Source: Baffinella frigidus
Lineage: Eukaryota; Cryptophyceae; Cryptomonadales; Baffinellaceae
Direction of reading: 5' to 3'
DNA: 10,922 bases
NCBI GenBank assembly: GCA_026770585.1
Contig: MU646712.1
Span: 177,485 to 188,406, forward strand
A program made the position numbers and the translations under genes. This document shows positions 5,696-10,750 of the stretch, piece after piece. How positions within the stretch are numbered: position 1 is the stretch's first letter; every line of letters begins with the position of its first letter. Below the pieces are notes generated by a model that was given only the letters and a program-made list of their open reading frames with translations, had not been told where the DNA came from and did not search any database.

Positions 5696-5743
5696 ACAGA
5701 GCTTGCCTCACTCGACCGCGCCGCGAACCTCCGCGTCTACAAG
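5692..5743 (+). repeat. Module 3 copy e
   Basis: Reads ETELASLDRAANLRVYK and ends at TACAAG|GTTCAA, preserving the donor-like border of copy d. The left part of the module has been replaced by family E sequence. Confidence 0.75.
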
Positions 5744-5761
5744 GTTCAACTTCATAGCCTA

Positions 5762-5826
5762 ACATCCTGAAACCCGGGTAGTTAAGCCTACGGTATTGCC
5801 TACGGTAGGTCATAGGGGCCTGGGGG
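5762..5826 (+). mobile_element. Family I half element
   Basis: It matches the left arm of the 150-bp hairpin at 6351-6500 (GGGTAGTTAAGCCTACGG, TATTGCCTACGGTAGG). The second arm is absent, and family E copy 4 begins at its right edge. It is a truncated remnant. Confidence 0.7.
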
Positions 5827-5955
5827 AGCTGGGAGTACGAGCTCTGCCCCACTCGGGTTGACCTCGGAGAGTATTCACAAGTTGACATACTGGGTTCGTG
5901 GTACAAATCCACCAACTTTGGGGCGGAAAAAGGCTCAAATAGATTGAGACAGAGG
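5826..5955 (-). repeat. Family E dispersed repeat, copy 4
   Basis: In reverse complement it shows AAAGTTGGTGGATTTGTACC, ATGTCAACTTGTGAATA and GGGCAGAGCTCGTACTCCC, the same order as 2511-2650. It lies about 277 bp after the matching part of copy 3, the same offset as between module 3 copies e and f, so E plus module 3 was duplicated as one block. Confidence 0.75.
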
Positions 5956-5959
5956 TAGA

Positions 5960-6013
5960 AGGTAGCGATAGAGACAGAGGTTGCCTCTCTCGACCGAACC
6001 TCCGTGTCTTTCA
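5960..6013 (+). repeat. Module 3 copy f
   Basis: Reads VAIETEVASLDR and then diverges (TSVSF), ending TTTCAG|GTACAG. A family B element begins at 6018, with its TA duplication inside the GTACAG. Confidence 0.65.
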
Positions 6014-6017
6014 GGTA

Positions 6018-6134
6018 CAGTGGTTCCTCGCCCATAAGAAACCAACCCCCCCTAGGACCCTACAGTAGGCCTACGCCTAGGGCCCTATGGTGATCCGAGG
6101 GGGGCGGGCGTTTCGTGTGAGCGAGGTACCCCTC
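6018..6134. mobile_element. Family B hairpin MITE, copy 1
   Basis: A 117-bp palindromic element flanked by TA at 6016-6017 and 6135-6136. The left end CAGTGGTTCCTCGC is diverged from the family consensus CAGGGGTACCTCGC; the right end is GCGAGGTACCCCTC. The core contains CTAGGACCCTACAGTAGGCC. TA duplication and a CAG start fit the Tc1/mariner superfamily. Confidence 0.82.
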
Positions 6135-6136
6135 TA

Positions 6137-6301
6137 GCCACCGGGCATCGAAGACCATGTCGTTCTGCACATCAGTGATCAATCCAACCTAGCTTTTGTG
6201 GTGGGGGGTTGCATGGCGGCCGTGTTGGTGTCAAGAAATATGTCCCCAAGAAAAATCGATCCCCCCCCCCCTGGCGTTGCGGTCGTTTTGGTAGTAATAC
6301 G
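6137..6301. other. Interval without a recognisable gene
   Basis: I see no supportable gene. A run of twelve C residues lies at about 6260-6272, and GCATGGCGGCCGTGTTGGT at about 6212 echoes words in repeat J. Confidence 0.5.
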
Positions 6302-6341
6302 TGGTGGCCATGTTGGTTCCGATCCGTAATAAACGCACTTT
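6302..6341 (-). repeat. Dispersed repeat J, copy 2
   Basis: Reverse complement of 3901-3940 at 38 of 40 positions. It ends 10 bp before the family I hairpin. Confidence 0.85.
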
Positions 6342-6350
6342 GATAGGTTC

Positions 6351-6500
6351 ACGTCCTGAAAACCGGGTAGTTAGGCCTACGGTATTGCCTGCGGTAGGCC
6401 GTAGGGTCCCTAGGACCTAATATTTCATAGAGACTCCCCTAGGCCCCTACGCCCTACCATAGGCAATACCGTAGGCTTAACTACCCGGTTTTCAGGACGT
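6351..6500. mobile_element. Family I 150-bp hairpin element
   Basis: The arms start ACGTCCTGAAAACCGGGTAG and end with its exact complement. They pair for about 65 bp with few mismatches through GCCTACGGTATTGCC. A short AT-rich loop (AATATTTCATAGAG) sits in the middle. A half copy lies at 5762-5826. The target-site duplication is unclear. Confidence 0.85.
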
Positions 6501-6636
6501 TGCCCTCTGAACTTTTCTCTGAGCAGTAACGATCTCTATCTCCCCCGGTGGCAGGTGGGGCATGCGTGGGCGATCGTTCGAGACATTGCAGAAGTCACCT
6601 CTTCGTCCTCCTCCACCATCGCACCAGACACCTCTA

Positions 6637-6755
6637 CAGGGGTACCTCGCCCATAAGAAACCGCCCCCCCCTAGGACCCTACAGTAGGACCATGCCTAGG
6701 ACCCTATGGTGGTCCTAGGGGGGGGGGGCGGTTTCTTATGAGCGAGGTACCCCTC
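6637..6755. mobile_element. Family B hairpin MITE, copy 2
   Basis: 119 bp with left end CAGGGGTACCTCGC preceded by TA. The right end GCGAGGTACCCCT carries a final base change, and CA replaces the right-hand TA. It contains a run of twelve G near 6718-6728. Confidence 0.85.
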
Positions 6756-6757
6756 CA

Positions 6758-6824
6758 CAGGGGGTGCTCGCGAATAAGGACACGCGCCGCCCCTAGGGTG
6801 GTCCCATGCTCCTGGGACTAGCCC
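6758..6824. mobile_element. Degenerate family B half copy
   Basis: CAGGGGGTGCTCGCGAATAAGG followed by GCCGCCCCTAGGG tracks the left half of family B with several changes. It is packed between two full copies and lacks a matching right end. Confidence 0.5.
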
Positions 6825-6826
6825 TA

Positions 6827-6944
6827 CAGGGGTACCTCGCTCATGAGAAACCGCCCCCCTCCCTAGGACCACCATACGGCCCTAGGCATAGGCCTACTGT
6901 AGGGTCCTAGGGGGAGGCAGTTTCTTATGAGCGAGGTACCCCTG
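6827..6944. mobile_element. Family B hairpin MITE, copy 3 (best preserved)
   Basis: 118 bp with perfect 14-bp ends CAGGGGTACCTCGC / GCGAGGTACCCCTG and exact TA duplications at 6825-6826 and 6945-6946. The arms pair for about 40 bp. The core is inverted relative to copies 1, 2 and 5 (GGCCCTAGGCATAGGCC first), so elements inserted in both orientations. Confidence 0.9.
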
Positions 6945-6994
6945 TACATGTAGCCTCCGTGGGAGGGAGTGCAAACATGGTGGCCGTCTCAGTA

Positions 6995-7096
6995 GTCTCT
7001 TAAGTGGCGAGGGGGTCTTAAAGGACCCCCTACAGGTCCTAGGCCGGTCCTAGGGCCCTGCGGTAGGGCGTATGAGCCTACTCGCCACTTAAGGGG
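6995..7096. mobile_element. Family C hairpin MITE, copy 1
   Basis: Ends CTTAAGTGGCGA and TCGCCACTTAAG, flanked by TA at 6993-6994 and 7097-7098. The core holds GGTCCTAGGGCCCTGCGG and the GGGCGTATGAGCCTACT segment seen in other family C copies. Confidence 0.8.
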
Positions 7097-7147
7097 TAGT
7101 AAAGGTCTCTCTCACGACTCAGTTAAGGCCTCTCTCGTCGTGTGGGA

Positions 7148-7280
7148 CCACTTAGCAGCGCCAGAGTTCTATCTTCCCCGGATTTCCGGGGATCATTCCA
7201 AGCCCCTGAAATGAACTGCAATTTGTACCATAATCTATTAGATGGACACATCATCGAGGGCCCCGGTGGCTGTTAAGTGG
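7148..7280. mobile_element. Family D element D2
   Basis: Bounded by CCACTTAGCAGC and GCTGTTAAGTGG (one mismatch). The right interior TTAGATGGAC and GGCCCCGGTGGCTG matches D1 at 2356-2494. An internal CCCCGGATTTCCGGGG hairpin lies near 7177-7192. Confidence 0.68.
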
Positions 7281-7317
7281 GCATTGCAGCAGTCGTTGCG
7301 AGCGAGAGAAGGCGCTA

Positions 7318-7415
7318 CAGGGGTACCTAGGATCCTACAGGTACAGTAGGCCTATGCCTAGGGCCCTTGGGTGGCCCTAGGGGGGGGGGTGGTTCTTATG
7401 TGCGAGGTACCCCTG
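7318..7415. mobile_element. Family B hairpin MITE, copy 4 (internally deleted)
   Basis: 98 bp with exact TA duplications at 7316-7317 and 7416-7417 and ends CAGGGGTACC / GCGAGGTACCCCTG. About 20 bp of the left arm are missing or replaced compared with copy 3. Confidence 0.82.
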
Positions 7416-7548
7416 TAGCGGACCGGAGGCAGCGAATGAAGCGTGAGTCGAGAGACCTTGGTTACTACCAACACGGCCTCCATGTACGCACCTCCACCGA
7501 GGCTGTGTCTGAGTAGGGGCGCCGAGAGAGATCACGTGCACTGCAGTA

Positions 7549-7649
7549 TCCCTTAAGTGCCCAGTAGGCTCATACGCTCTACCGTAGGGCCCTAGGACCT
7601 GTCTAGGACCTCGTGGCGGTCAGATTTGACCGCCTGGCCACTTGAGGGA
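7549..7649. mobile_element. Family C hairpin MITE, copy 2
   Basis: Ends TCCCTTAAGTGCCCAG and CTGGCCACTTGAGGGA with TA on both sides (7547-7548, 7650-7651). The core contains TAGGGCCCTAGGACC. Confidence 0.87.
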
Positions 7650-7784
7650 TACACGTTTTGCACGAAGCAATAGAAGACGCTAGTGGACTGACGACGGCGG
7701 AAGAAACTTGAGTAGGGCGGTTCTCACAAGAGAAGCACACTCGAATCGCTCGCTCGCAACCCCCTGCTGCCTATCAGAAATACC

Positions 7785-7790
7785 TTTATT
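7785..7790 (-). promoter_or_regulatory. Possible polyadenylation signal AATAAA for the minus-strand exon
   Basis: TTTATT on the plus strand is AATAAA on the minus strand, about 54 bases past the stop codon at 7844-7846. The spacing is right for a 3' end, but a hexamer can occur by chance, and some green algae prefer TGTAA instead. Confidence 0.35.
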
Positions 7791-7843
7791 GACACCAACC
7801 CCCCTCCACCCCCCACGGCATCTACGTCTTGGCAGCCCCTGGA

Positions 7844-8308
7844 CTATGTACCCTTATCCCCCGCCTGCTGCCCGTTCGCAAACACGCTCCCCAACGCCGC
7901 GCGAACGCTCGCCCGGAACCCCACGCGCTGCAACTCCTCCTTCCTGTCGGCGGTCCCGTCGCCGCACTGAGCCCCCTCCCCCCCCCCTCCTCCTCCTCCT
8001 CCTCCTTGCCCCACCCCCCCTCCACCCTCCACGCCTCCCTTCTGCGCCTTGTGCGCCGGCGCCGCCCCCCGCCCCCCCGCCCCAACGAGCGGCGCGTCCA
8101 CGACGGCGGACGAGCCCCCGCCGTCGTCCTCCGGGAACGCGAGGAACCCCCCAGTGCCCGTGGCAGTGCCCGTGGTGAGGGGGGAGGGGAGGGGGGAGGG
8201 GAGGGGGGAGGCGGGGAGGGAGGTGCGGGCGCGGAGGTTGGCAGCGTTCTCCACGTCGAGGGTTGCGAGGAGCGTTTGCACTTCGCGCATCTTTGCCTTC
8301 AGGACGCC
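7844..8308 (-). CDS. Probable 3'-terminal exon of an unknown minus-strand gene
   Basis: On the minus strand a C-strand telomere-like tract ends CCCAACCGCAG at 8309, a good acceptor with a pyrimidine-rich lead. From 8308 the frame is open for 154 codons to a stop at 7844-7846. It begins GVLKAKMREVQTLLATLD and continues VENAANLRARTS, a helical segment resembling the forward module 3. It then passes through Pro/Ser-rich (SPLPSPLPSPL) and poly-Gly stretches and ends in RVGFRASVRAALGSVFANG. AATAAA follows 54 bases later. The region is GC-rich, and overlapping plus-strand frames are Arg/Pro-rich, which favours the minus strand. The protein family is not recognised, and upstream exons would lie right of 8372. 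Confidence 0.42.
   Translation of the reverse strand, partial: GVLKAKMREVQTLLATLDVENAANLRARTSLPASPLPSPLPSPLTTGTATGTGGFLAFPEDDGGGSSAVVDAPLVGAGGRGAAPAHKAQKGGVEGGGGVGQGGGGGGGGGEGAQCGDGTADRKEELQRVGFRASVRAALGSVFANGQQAGDKGT
7975..8022. repeat. C-rich / (CCT)n low-complexity tract
   Basis: A C9-10 run followed by (CCT)n. On the minus strand it encodes the poly-Gly portion of the candidate exon. Confidence 0.85.
8173..8222 (+). repeat. G-rich tract with quadruplex potential
   Basis: Repeated GGGGGGAGGGGA units have many G runs of four or more at short spacing. On the minus strand they encode SPLPSPLPSPL. Confidence 0.8.
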
Positions 8309-8310
8309 CT

Positions 8311-8372
8311 GCGGTTGGGGCTTAGGGGTTAGGGGTTGGGATGTGGGGGTTGGGGTTTAGGGTTTAGGGTTT
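8311..8372 (+). repeat. G-strand telomere-like tract
   Basis: GGGGCTTAGGGGTTAGGGG and GGGTTTAGGGTTTAGGGTTT on the plus strand. On the minus strand it is the C-rich lead into the candidate splice acceptor at 8309. Confidence 0.88.
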
Positions 8373-8527
8373 ACAATTCGGCTAACGCTGTTGCACGTTA
8401 AGTTAACTATCGAGGTTGGATGTTTTTCTGGGATGAGCAGGACGTCGGGATCCCGTCGCTCCTCGGAAGCGTGTTGGTTGTCCTACTGCACGGCCCTGAG
8501 AGGAGGCCTAGTCAAATAATCCAGGTA

Positions 8528-8646
8528 CAGGGGTACCTCGCTCTCAAGAAAGCGCCACCCCCTAGGACCCTACAGTAGGCCTATGCCTCGGGCCCTATGG
8601 TGGTCCTAGGGGGGAGGGGCATTTTCTTATGAGCGAAGTACCCCTG
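8528..8646. mobile_element. Family B hairpin MITE, copy 5
   Basis: 119 bp with left end CAGGGGTACCTCGC, right end GCGAAGTACCCCTG (one change) and exact TA duplications at 8526-8527 and 8647-8648. The core orientation is the same as copies 1 and 2. Confidence 0.9.
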
Positions 8647-8707
8647 TACCCCTGCACTGGTCAGGGGTGCGTGCTTCGGAGCGCGGCAGATGGCGTACTA
8701 TCAGCTA

Positions 8708-8843
8708 ATCCAGGGACATCATTGAATTTAATGAATTCGGGCGACGGAATTTAATACCCAGAAGGCTCATACTAGTAATAGTAAAGCAATTGTGTAGCAA
8801 ATTTCGTTGCCCAAATTCATTTAATTAAATTAGTGTCCCGGAT
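8708..8843. mobile_element. Family F-like hairpin element F1
   Basis: 136 bp. The left arm has ATCCAGGGACATCATTGAA, TGAATTCGGGCGACGGAATT; the right arm complement has ATCCGGGACACTAATTTAA, TGAATTTGGGCAACGAAATT. Pairing runs about 45 bp with scattered mismatches. GTGTAGCAAATTTCG is close to the GTAGTAAATTTC of the hairpin at 1522-1698. Confidence 0.78.
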
Positions 8844-8864
8844 GAGACTACGGGGGAGGTGTAG

Positions 8865-9080
8865 TTGTCTTATCCGGCCAACCGCGGACTGATCTTGCGG
8901 TTACCGGCAGGGTCAAACTTAATCATATGCGGGTATTTCCGACAACTTTTGCCGATTTCAAAGGAAAATGATAGTAAGACACAGGGAGTAAAACGGCATT
9001 CAACTCTCCCGCGTAGGAGCGGTGTCCAGCATACAGCGGGCAACGGTCGAACCCCCAAGTCTTTGCCAGGAGCCTTTCAG
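8865..9080 (+). pseudogene. Possible relic of a PIF1/Helitron-type helicase
   Basis: The open frame reads LPAGSNLIICGYFRQLLPIS followed by KENDSK. In PIF1-family helicases, including those of Helitron transposons, the DEAD-like motif is followed by a segment of the type GGxxLILCGDFxQLPPVSK. The spacing and residues match well except that the usual Asp of GDF is Tyr here. No Walker A motif or other helicase motif is seen nearby. The segment sits directly after the hairpin at 8708-8843 and ends CCTTTCAG|GGTTCAGGG in telomere-like DNA. It is at most a fragment and is probably not functional. A chance match in about 20 residues cannot be excluded. Confidence 0.33.
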
Positions 9081-9332
9081 GGTTCAGGGTTCAGGGTATG
9101 CATTCGGAGGAGGGCGTGCGTCGGTGGTTCAGCGCCGAGGCGGGTCCTTGTTCAGGCTCCGCATTGAAAACCCGGGGGCACCCTGGCAATGATTCAATCA
9201 TACGTTTTCAAGCGCGCCTCTGCCTGCACGCCCGTACACGTCTGAATTACTCAATTCTGGGAAGGTTCCGTTGACGCCTGGGTCACTAATTTCTGGGCTT
9301 GGGAGTAATAAAGAAGAAGAACAGGTGCATCG
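9081..9332. other. Interval without a recognisable gene
   Basis: A short GGTTCAGGG repeat opens the stretch. AATAAA occurs on the plus strand at about 9308 in GAGTAATAAAGAAG, which could be a polyadenylation signal for something upstream. I see no supportable coding region. Confidence 0.45.
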
Positions 9333-9359
9333 TACCGCATCCTGCGAGTCCTTGACGGT
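9333..9359 (+). repeat. Module 5 copy 1
   Basis: TACCGCATCCTGCGAGTCC (YRILRVL) resembles TACCGCGTCCTGGGGGTCC at 9618 and TACCGCGTCCTGGGAGTCC at 9879. A telomere-variant array follows directly. Confidence 0.6.
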
Positions 9360-9362
9360 CTA

Positions 9363-9413
9363 GGGTTTACGGTTTACGGTTTACGGTTTACAGTTTACGG
9401 TTTATGGTTTACA
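9363..9413 (+). repeat. Heptamer variant array (TTTACGG)n
   Basis: About seven GGTTTAC units, with CAGTTTA and TGGTTTA variants. A point variant of TTTAGGG has been locally homogenised. Confidence 0.9.
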
Positions 9414-9510
9414 ATGTATGGTTGAGGGTTCAGGGGGCTTGCCGCGCCCTATGGTGATGGGGGTGTAAGGTTGAGGCTTGATGGCTCGGAAGATGTTTGT
9501 GTAGGGTGTA

Positions 9511-9610
9511 TCCCTAAAGTGCCCATAGGGTGACTATTCACTATAACTCGCCATAGGCAGGTCCTAGGGCCCTACCGTAGGGCGTATGAGCCTACTGGGC
9601 ACTTGAGGGA
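9511..9610. mobile_element. Family C hairpin MITE, copy 3
   Basis: 100 bp with ends TCCCTAAAGTGCCCA and TGGGCACTTGAGGGA and TA on both sides (9509-9510, 9611-9612). The right core CCCTACCGTAGGGCGTATGA matches copies 1, 2 and 4. Confidence 0.87.
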
Positions 9611-9615
9611 TAGGG

Positions 9616-9662
9616 GCTACCGCGTCCTGGGGGTCCCGCGTGAGCAGCTTCAGAGTGAGGCG
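9616..9662 (+). repeat. Module 5 copy 2
   Basis: Encodes YRVLGVPREQLQSEA and matches the copy at 9877-9941, which reads YRVLGV and PRQELQRQV. The family C element ends four bases upstream. Confidence 0.7.
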
Positions 9663-9710
9663 CCGCTACTAACTGTTGGATTCCTCGGTACAAGGACAGC
9701 TTATTATCTC

Positions 9711-9872
9711 CGTATACGTTGCATTCTTGGTGATATACGACTCTGGGTAGGTGGCTCTCTCCAGCTATCAAGTCCGCGCGGAGGATGGGTGTAGGGGAGG
9801 CGACACGAGACAAGAAGATGTCGAAAGGTCACCTACCCAGAGTCGTATATCACCAAGTATACAACGTATACG
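9711..9872. mobile_element. 45-bp inverted repeat element H
   Basis: Arms 9711-9755 and 9828-9872 pair at 42 of 45 positions, from CGTATACGTTG to GGTGATATACGACTCTGGG. The loop is 72 bp. Module 5 copies lie on both sides. It could be a MITE or a locally formed inverted duplication; no clear target-site duplication is seen. Confidence 0.85.
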
Positions 9873-9876
9873 AAGA

Positions 9877-9979
9877 TTACCGCGTCCTGGGAGTCCTGGG
9901 AGTCAGCGCCCTCCCGCGTCAGGAGCTTCAGCGTCAGGTGCAGCTGCGTCAGCCGCTCCCGCAAATCCTCCTGTCGGTT
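9877..9979 (+). CDS. Module 5/6 exon-like fragment
   Basis: The forward frame reads DYRVLGVLGVSALPRQELQR and then QVQLRQPLPQILLS, a Gln/Leu-rich and probably helical segment, up to CTGTCG|GTTTACGG where telomere-like DNA begins. The PRQELQ part is duplicated at 9616-9662, and the QPLPQILL part recurs at 10035 and 10123. An overlapping frame is Pro/Ala-rich and less natural. No family is recognised. It behaves like the other short coding modules in the window. Confidence 0.3.
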
Positions 9980-10120
9980 TACGGTTGAGGGATTAGGGTT
10001 TGCGGTTGAGGGGTTGAGGGTTTATAGTTCAGGGTCAGCGGCTCCTGCAAGTCCTCCTGTGGGTTTAGAGGTTTGAGGGGTTAGGTTCAGGGATCAGGGT
10101 TTTGGGGTTTGGGTTTTGCC
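9976..10120 (+). repeat. G-strand telomere-like tract
   Basis: GGTTGAGGG, GGATTAGGGTTT, GGTTTGAGGGGTTAGG and similar words, interrupted by a second module 6 copy at 10035-10067. Confidence 0.8.
10035..10067 (+). repeat. Module 6 copy 2
   Basis: TCAGCGGCTCCTGCAAGTCC then TCCTGTGGGTTTAG parallels 9949-9981 (TCAGCCGCTCCCGCAAATCC). Both enter telomere-like DNA at the same point. A weaker third copy (CTCCCACAGATCTTGCTGT) is at 10123-10141. Confidence 0.75.
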
Positions 10121-10178
10121 TTCTCCCACAGATCTTGCTGTTACAAGCGGGAGGATTTGGGGGTTGGAGTTCAGGTTA

Positions 10179-10279
10179 TCCCTTAAGTGGCCAGTAGGCT
10201 CATACGCCCTACCTTAGGGCCCTAGGACCTGCCTAGGACCTCTCGGCAGTCAAATTTGCCTGCCTGGCCACTTCAGGGA
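10179..10279. mobile_element. Family C hairpin MITE, copy 4
   Basis: 101 bp with ends TCCCTTAAGTGGCCAG and CTGGCCACTTCAGGGA and TA on both sides (10177-10178, 10280-10281). The core TAGGGCCCTAGGACC is preserved. It is very similar to copy 2. Confidence 0.9.
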
Positions 10280-10324
10280 TAGGGTGCAGGGTTCGGGGTG
10301 CTCTCGGCCTCTCCTGCCCTACAC

Positions 10325-10432
10325 CCAAACCCCAGAATTAACCCTCAACCCCTGCGAAAACCCTAAACCCCAACCCCCATAGTCTTGGGAGAGTCTCGGC
10401 AAGGGATCCCAAACCCCAAACCCTATCCCCTA
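10325..10432 (-). repeat. Short C-strand telomere-like tract
   Basis: CCCAAACCCC, AACCCTAAACCCC and CCCAAACCCTATCCCC words with an interruption at about 10380-10408. A family C element inserted at its right end. Confidence 0.75.
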
Positions 10433-10532
10433 TCCCTTAAGTGGCGAGTAGTTTGATACACCCTACGGTAGGGCCCTAGGACCTGCCTAGGGCGAGTTAC
10501 GGCGATGAATCGCCCGTCCGCCACGTAAGGGG
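10433..10532. mobile_element. Family C hairpin MITE, copy 5
   Basis: 100 bp with ends TCCCTTAAGTGGCG and CGCCACGTAAGGGG and TA at 10431-10432 and 10533-10534. The core GGGCCCTAGGACCTGCC is kept. Confidence 0.82.
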
Positions 10533-10551
10533 TACCCAAAAGGGAACTTGC

Positions 10552-10585
10552 GTAGCGATCTTGAGTGCCATGGCCGGACAGCAGG
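10552..10585 (+). repeat. Module 7 copy 1
   Basis: GTAGCGATCTTGAGTGCCAT encodes VAILSAMA and continues GQQ to CAGCAG|GGTCTCAACCC. Related copies lie at 10617-10648 (VAIWARPQG) and 10733-10756. Confidence 0.7.
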
Positions 10586-10589
10586 GTCT

Positions 10590-10730
10590 CAACCCTAAAC
10601 CCTACACCCCAAACCTGTGTGGCGATCTGGGCAAGACCACAGGGCCTACACCCTAAACCCTACACCCTGCACCCTGCACCCTACACCCTGCACCCTGCAC
10701 CCTACACCCTACACCCTGCACTCCAAACCT
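10590..10730 (-). repeat. C-strand telomere-like tract with CCCTGCA/CCCTACA variants
   Basis: CCCTAAACCCTACACCCC, then at about 10650-10722 a patchwork of CCCTACA and CCCTGCA heptamers. One module 7 copy sits inside at 10617-10648. Confidence 0.88.
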
Positions 10731-10750
10731 GGGTGGCGATCTTGAGCGCC

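Noticed and set aside
5880-5925. tRNA-derived B box (GGGTTCGTGG) in family E
   Set aside because: Only part of the B-box consensus is present, other copies do not keep it, and there is no A box or cloverleaf.
7708-8360. Three plus-strand frames opposite the minus-strand exon
   Set aside because: They are Arg/Pro- or Pro/Ser-rich, as expected for shadows of a GC-rich region, and they lack exon borders.
9592-9996. Several 63-81 codon frames on both strands
   Set aside because: Most are built from the two arms of the 45-bp inverted repeat, so the same peptide appears on both strands. Only the stretch after 9877 is kept, as a weak exon candidate.
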